NCBI GenBank assembly: GCA_029932445.1
Contig: JAOZQB010000029.1
Span: 1 to 19,107, forward strand
Origin: Bacteroidales bacterium
GTDB taxonomy: Bacteria; Bacteroidota; Bacteroidia; Bacteroidales; JAADGE01
Reading direction: 5' to 3'
Length of the DNA stretch: 19,107 bases
Position numbers and translations under genes: made by a program. The notes below the pieces were generated by a model. It saw only the letters and a program-made list of their open reading frames with translations, had not been told where the DNA came from and ran no database searches. Shown piece after piece: positions 15,429 through 19,107 of the stretch; the stretch's first letter is position 1; the number at the start of each line of letters is the position of its first letter.

Positions 15429-18400
15429 ATGAAAAAACTACTGATTTTAGTTATTGCTGTTTTGCTTTTTTACACACAAAACTCCGCACAAACGCATCAT
15501 TTTAAATTTAAAGTTCAAAATAAATCCGAACTTAAAAAAATCACACAATTAATTTCTATTGAAAATTATAAAGAAAATTTTGTTTGGGCTTATGCAAACG
15601 ATAAAGAATTTGAAGAATTTTCAAAACTCGGCTATAAAACTGAAAATCTTTCTTTAAATGACAGTAAAGGAAAAGTGATAAACATGGCAACAACTGTTGC
15701 ACAAATGGCTAATTGGGACAGATATCCGACTTATGGTGTATACACTCAAATGATGCAAAATTTTGCAACAAATTATCCTTCAATTTGTAAATTAGATACA
15801 ATCAGCGATACACAAAACGGCAGGAAAGTTTTGGTGTTAAAAATCTCCGATAATGTTGCATCAAACGAAGCAGAACCTGAATTTTTCTATACTTCAACGA
15901 TGCACGGTGATGAAACAACAGGTTTTGTTTTAATGCTTCGTCTTGCCGATTATCTTCTTTCCAATTACGGAACAAATACCGAAGCTACTGATTTGGTTAA
16001 TAATTTTGAAATTTATATAAATCCCGATGCCAATCCGGACGGAACCTATTACGGCGGAGATAATGATGTTTCGGGATCAAGAAGATCCCTTGCAAACGGT
16101 GATGATCCGAATAGAGATTTCCCCTATCCGCTTGATATAAACAGCACTTCAAGCAATCCTGAAACCATCGGGATGGAAGACTTTGCAACAGCTCATCATT
16201 TTGTAATGTCGGCAAATTTTCACGGTGGTGCGGAAGTTTATAATTACCCGTGGGATTGCTGGACTACAAATGAAAATGCGCCGGCTGATGCCGTATGGTG
16301 GGAACATATCGGACGTGCCTATGTTGACAGTGCTCGTCTTATTAATTCCGGTTATATGACAAGTGTTGTTTCAAGCGGGGTTACCGAAGGTGCCGATTGG
16401 TACTATGCCTATGGTTCAAGACAAGATTACATGAACTATTTTCATCATTGCAAAGAAGTTACCTTAGAATTATCAAATACTAAAACGCTTTCCACCGACC
16501 AACTTAATAATTATTGGAATTATAACGAACGTTCCTTAATAAATTACATTAAAGAAGCCGGATACGGATTTAACGGAACCGTAAAAAACACAAACGGTGA
16601 TCCTTTAGATGCAAAAATTGAAATTTCTTCTTTGGACAAAGACAATTCTTGGGTTGTAACCGACCCTGTCAACGGAGATTATTACCGTCCGATTGCATCG
16701 GGAACTTATAATGTTATTTATTCATCATACGGATATATTTCTCAAACAATTTCTGTTACAGTAACAGATTGGGAAACAACAACTATTCAAGATGTTATTC
16801 TACAACAAGCAGCTACTGTTGATATAACAGGAACTGTTATCGAAAACGGTTCAGGAAACCCTTTGGAAAATGTAAAAATTGAATTTTTAAATACACCTAT
16901 TTCACCTGTATTTACTTCTGCTGACGGAACATATACCGTTACGGGAGTTATGGAGAATAATTATGATATAAAAGCATCAAAAACAGGATATACGGCAGTT
17001 ACACAAAATATTGATATTTCAACTTCAAATACTGTTGTTGATTTTACATTAGCAATTAGTAATGCAATCAGTTTTGAGAGTGAAGTTCCTTCTATCTTCA
17101 CTTTTGAAGGAAATCAACCCTGGACAAGAGTTCAAGGCGGTGCTTATGACGGTGATTATTCAATGAAATCAGGAAATATCTCTGATAATCAAACTTCGGT
17201 AATGAAAACAGAATTAAATATTACGGCTGCAGGAGATATTTCATTTTATAAAAAAGTATCTTCTGAAAGCACTTACGATAAATTAAATTTTTATATTGAC
17301 GGTACTTTAAAAGACAGTTGGTCGGGAACAATTGATTGGTCACAAGAATCATATTCGATCAACACAACAGGTCTTCATACATTCAAATGGGAATATTCTA
17401 AAGACGGTTCCGTTTCGAACGGTGATGATTGTGCTTGGGTTGATTATGTTGAATTTCCGCAGTATCAAGTTCCGCCAACTTATTCAGTAACTTTCCATGT
17501 AACTGACGGAACGAATAATATTCAAGATGCAACGGTAACTTTTAATTCACAAAACAAAAATACAGATGCAAACGGTGAAACTGTTTTTACGGAAGTAGAC
17601 CCGGGAAATAATTTACCTTGGACTGTATCAAAATCGGGTTATTATACTGAAAACGGAACTCTTAATATCATCGATAGTGATATTAATAAAGAAGTAATTC
17701 TAAGTGAAATCGTAACATATACCGTAACATTTAGTGTAACAGATGCTTCATCAGCAGCAATTGAAGGAGCAAACATTACTTTCAATTCGCAAAATATGAA
17801 TACAGATGCCGGCGGACAAGCAGTATTCAGTAGTGTAGAAACGGGAAATAATTTACCCTACATCATTACAAAAGCAGGATACTCAGATTACAACGGTACT
17901 TTATCAGTTATTGATTCTGAAGTAAACGAAGATGTTACAATGTATGATGTAACTTATACGGTGACTTTCGTAATTAATGACGGAACAAATCCGGTTGAAA
18001 ATGCAAGTATCAATTTTGATTCTCAAGATATTTTAACAGATATAAACGGGCATGCAGTTTTTAACAATGTTCCCGCCGGAAATAATATGCCTTATACAAT
18101 AGTTAAAAGCGGATTTAATACGAATAACGGTACTTTAAACATAAATTCAGATGTTTATCAAACAATTTCATTAACAACTTCCGTCAATGTTGAAGTATTA
18201 TTATCTTTATCCGGAATTAAAATTTCACCGAATCCCTTTAAAAATTTTACACTTATTGAATTCTATATTGATAAAATGTCAGATGTTGAAATAAATATTT
18301 ATTCATATCAAGGGCAAATAATTAAATCTTTTAAACTCGATAATCTGCCTGCAGGAAACCATCAGGTCATTTGGAATGCTTCTGATAACTCAAGCAAAAA

Positions 18401-18479
18401 AGTTTCAAACGGAATTTATTTTATAAAAATAAAATCGGAGAATGGTACTAAAACGGCTAAAATAATTTTGGCGAATTAG
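15429..18479 (+). CDS. Secreted M14-family zinc carboxypeptidase with T9SS sorting domain
   Basis: This 1016-residue multidomain protein has a signal peptide ending near NSAQ (residue 21), a propeptide-like segment, and an M14 domain (about 95-375). Zinc ligands are His159 and Glu162 in MHGDET and His265 in NFHGGAEVYNYPW; catalytic Glu347 lies in VTLELS. Two carboxypeptidase-regulatory beta domains follow (about 380-460 and 464-545), then a jelly-roll-like region (about 548-680) with WTRVQGGAYDGDYSMKSG, three 79-residue repeats (685, 764 and 843 onward) and a T9SS type-A C-terminal domain from about 925 (SPNPF, then NGIYFIKI). It would be exported by the T9SS and trimmed by the PorU encoded nearby, releasing C-terminal residues from extracellular peptides. 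No clear promoter was found; a strong terminator follows. Confidence 0.88.
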   Translation: MKKLLILVIAVLLFYTQNSAQTHHFKFKVQNKSELKKITQLISIENYKENFVWAYANDKEFEEFSKLGYKTENLSLNDSKGKVINMATTVAQMANWDRYPTYGVYTQMMQNFATNYPSICKLDTISDTQNGRKVLVLKISDNVASNEAEPEFFYTSTMHGDETTGFVLMLRLADYLLSNYGTNTEATDLVNNFEIYINPDANPDGTYYGGDNDVSGSRRSLANGDDPNRDFPYPLDINSTSSNPETIGMEDFATAHHFVMSANFHGGAEVYNYPWDCWTTNENAPADAVWWEHIGRAYVDSARLINSGYMTSVVSSGVTEGADWYYAYGSRQDYMNYFHHCKEVTLELSNTKTLSTDQLNNYWNYNERSLINYIKEAGYGFNGTVKNTNGDPLDAKIEISSLDKDNSWVVTDPVNGDYYRPIASGTYNVIYSSYGYISQTISVTVTDWETTTIQDVILQQAATVDITGTVIENGSGNPLENVKIEFLNTPISPVFTSADGTYTVTGVMENNYDIKASKTGYTAVTQNIDISTSNTVVDFTLAISNAISFESEVPSIFTFEGNQPWTRVQGGAYDGDYSMKSGNISDNQTSVMKTELNITAAGDISFYKKVSSESTYDKLNFYIDGTLKDSWSGTIDWSQESYSINTTGLHTFKWEYSKDGSVSNGDDCAWVDYVEFPQYQVPPTYSVTFHVTDGTNNIQDATVTFNSQNKNTDANGETVFTEVDPGNNLPWTVSKSGYYTENGTLNIIDSDINKEVILSEIVTYTVTFSVTDASSAAIEGANITFNSQNMNTDAGGQAVFSSVETGNNLPYIITKAGYSDYNGTLSVIDSEVNEDVTMYDVTYTVTFVINDGTNPVENASINFDSQDILTDINGHAVFNNVPAGNNMPYTIVKSGFNTNNGTLNINSDVYQTISLTTSVNVEVLLSLSGIKISPNPFKNFTLIEFYIDKMSDVEINIYSYQGQIIKSFKLDNLPAGNHQVIWNASDNSSKKVSNGIYFIKIKSENGTKTAKIILAN
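17481..18190 (+). repeat. Three tandem 79-codon repeats within the M14 gene
   Basis: The repeats start at 17481, 17718 and 17955, exactly 237 bp apart. Each begins Y(S/T)VTF, carries a 'FxSQ..xTD.xG.xVF..V..GNN.P' core and a K-(S/A)-G turn, and ends with a G-T-L-(N/S) strand. They form Ig-like spacers between the catalytic part and the sorting domain. The copies differ clearly at DNA level, so the duplication is not recent. Confidence 0.85.
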
Positions 18480-18503
18480 ATATATTTAATTCAGTCTAAT
18501 TCC

Positions 18504-18543
18504 AAAACTGTCGAAAAACATAAGCTTTCGACAGTTTTTTTTT
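18504..18543 (+). terminator. Intrinsic terminator after the M14 gene
   Basis: AAAACTGTCGAAA (18504-18516) pairs perfectly with TTTCGACAGTTTT (18526-18538) over a 9-nt loop, followed by a run of T. It is the strongest hairpin in the window. Confidence 0.9.
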
Positions 18544-18571
18544 GACTGCGGTCGAAAAAATTTTACTTTAG
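18541..18571 (+). promoter_or_regulatory. Possible promoter of the acyl-CoA dehydrogenase gene
   Basis: TTTG at 18541-18544 and TACTTTAG at 18564-18571 (one mismatch to TAnnTTTG) are 19 bp apart, as in the Bacteroidota -33/-7 promoter model. The ATG follows 20 bp later. The -33 element overlaps the end of the terminator T-run. Confidence 0.45.
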
Positions 18572-18591
18572 CAAATTATTTTAAAAAATTT

Positions 18592-19107
18592 ATGAATATG
18601 GATAATGAAAATACAATTAAAGGCGGAGAATTCATTGTAAAAGAAACACTTCCCGAAGAAATTTTTATCCCCGAAGAATTTGACGAAGAAGCAAGAATGA
18701 TTGCCCAATCATGTCAAGACTTTTTAGATACAGAAGTAATGCCGAATCTGGACAGATTAGATGCCCATGAAGAAGGATTAATGCACGATACTTTAAAAAA
18801 AGCCGGAGAACTCGGTTTACTCGGCATTTCAGTTCCCGAAGAATATGAAGGTTTCGGTCAAAACTTTACAACATCCATGTTAGTTGCTGACACACTGGGT
18901 GCCGGATATGCCTTTTCGGTTGCTTATTCGGCTGATACGGGAATAGGAACTTTACCTATAATGTATTACGGAAACGAAGAACAAAAACAAAAATATTTAC
19001 CTAATTTAGCAAGCGGCGAATATCTCGGTGCATACTGCTTAACAGAGCCGGGTGCCGGTTCTGATGCCAACAGCGGAAAAACAAAAGCTGTTTTAAATGA
19101 TGCAGGA
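18592..19107 (+). CDS. Acyl-CoA dehydrogenase, N-terminal part (cut by the window end)
   Basis: The frame is open from ATG 18592 (a second ATG lies at 18598) for 172 codons to the last base. The acyl-CoA dehydrogenase N-terminal helical domain is clear: FDEEARMIAQSCQDFLDTEV, LKKAGELGLLGISVPEEYEG and YYGNEEQKQKYLPNLASGE. The FAD-binding start of the middle domain follows: AYCLTEPGAGSDANSG. Such flavoenzymes introduce the trans-2 double bond into acyl-CoA thioesters in beta-oxidation. The protein is longer at the start than typical short-chain enzymes, as seen in very-long-chain-like types, but the subtype cannot be decided from this part. About two thirds of the gene lies beyond the window. 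Confidence 0.9.
   Translation, partial: MNMDNENTIKGGEFIVKETLPEEIFIPEEFDEEARMIAQSCQDFLDTEVMPNLDRLDAHEEGLMHDTLKKAGELGLLGISVPEEYEGFGQNFTTSMLVADTLGAGYAFSVAYSADTGIGTLPIMYYGNEEQKQKYLPNLASGEYLGAYCLTEPGAGSDANSGKTKAVLNDAG

Overview
The window is AT-rich DNA from a member of the Bacteroidota that has a type IX secretion system (T9SS). The evidence is a PorU-type C25 sortase, a PorP/SprF-family outer-membrane protein, the gliding lipoprotein GldJ, and a secreted zinc carboxypeptidase ending in a T9SS sorting domain. Promoter-like boxes of the Bacteroidota type (TAnnTTTG) lie just upstream of several genes. No rRNA, tRNA, IS transposase or CRISPR array was seen. Class-level placement (Bacteroidales-like or Flavobacteriia-like) cannot be settled from the sequence alone.

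Left part (1-2044): two tandem 190-bp repeat units lead directly into a three-gene operon, LolA-like periplasmic carrier, small lipoprotein and FabZ-like hot-dog dehydratase. This resembles the export and lipid end of an aryl-polyene/flexirubin-type pathway. A third, partial copy of the repeat covers the stop codon of the first gene, the spacer, and the first 16 codons of the second gene. A convergent junction (2045-2251) is packed with short dispersed repeats.

Middle part (2252-7554): on the minus strand lie a DUF218/YdcF-like lipoprotein and, upstream of it, a C45-family (acyl-CoA:6-APA acyltransferase-like) Ntn-hydrolase. The latter is split by one in-frame TGA, with its C-terminal 163 codons still open in the same frame. 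Next is an overlapping HEPN-MNT pair, then on the plus strand a family-2 glycosyltransferase fused to a DUF2062 membrane domain. The YdcF, C45, GT2-DUF2062, LolA and dehydratase genes may all serve one envelope-lipid pathway (inference). A phage-like GNAT/Mom-type protein follows, starting with TTG inside a heptamer repeat array.

Right part (7584-19107): porU (minus) and a porP/sprF-family gene (plus) diverge with only 11 bp between start codons, followed by gldJ, murF and a large M14 carboxypeptidase that is probably a T9SS cargo. Good hairpin/T-run terminators close gldJ and the M14 gene. The window ends inside an acyl-CoA dehydrogenase gene.
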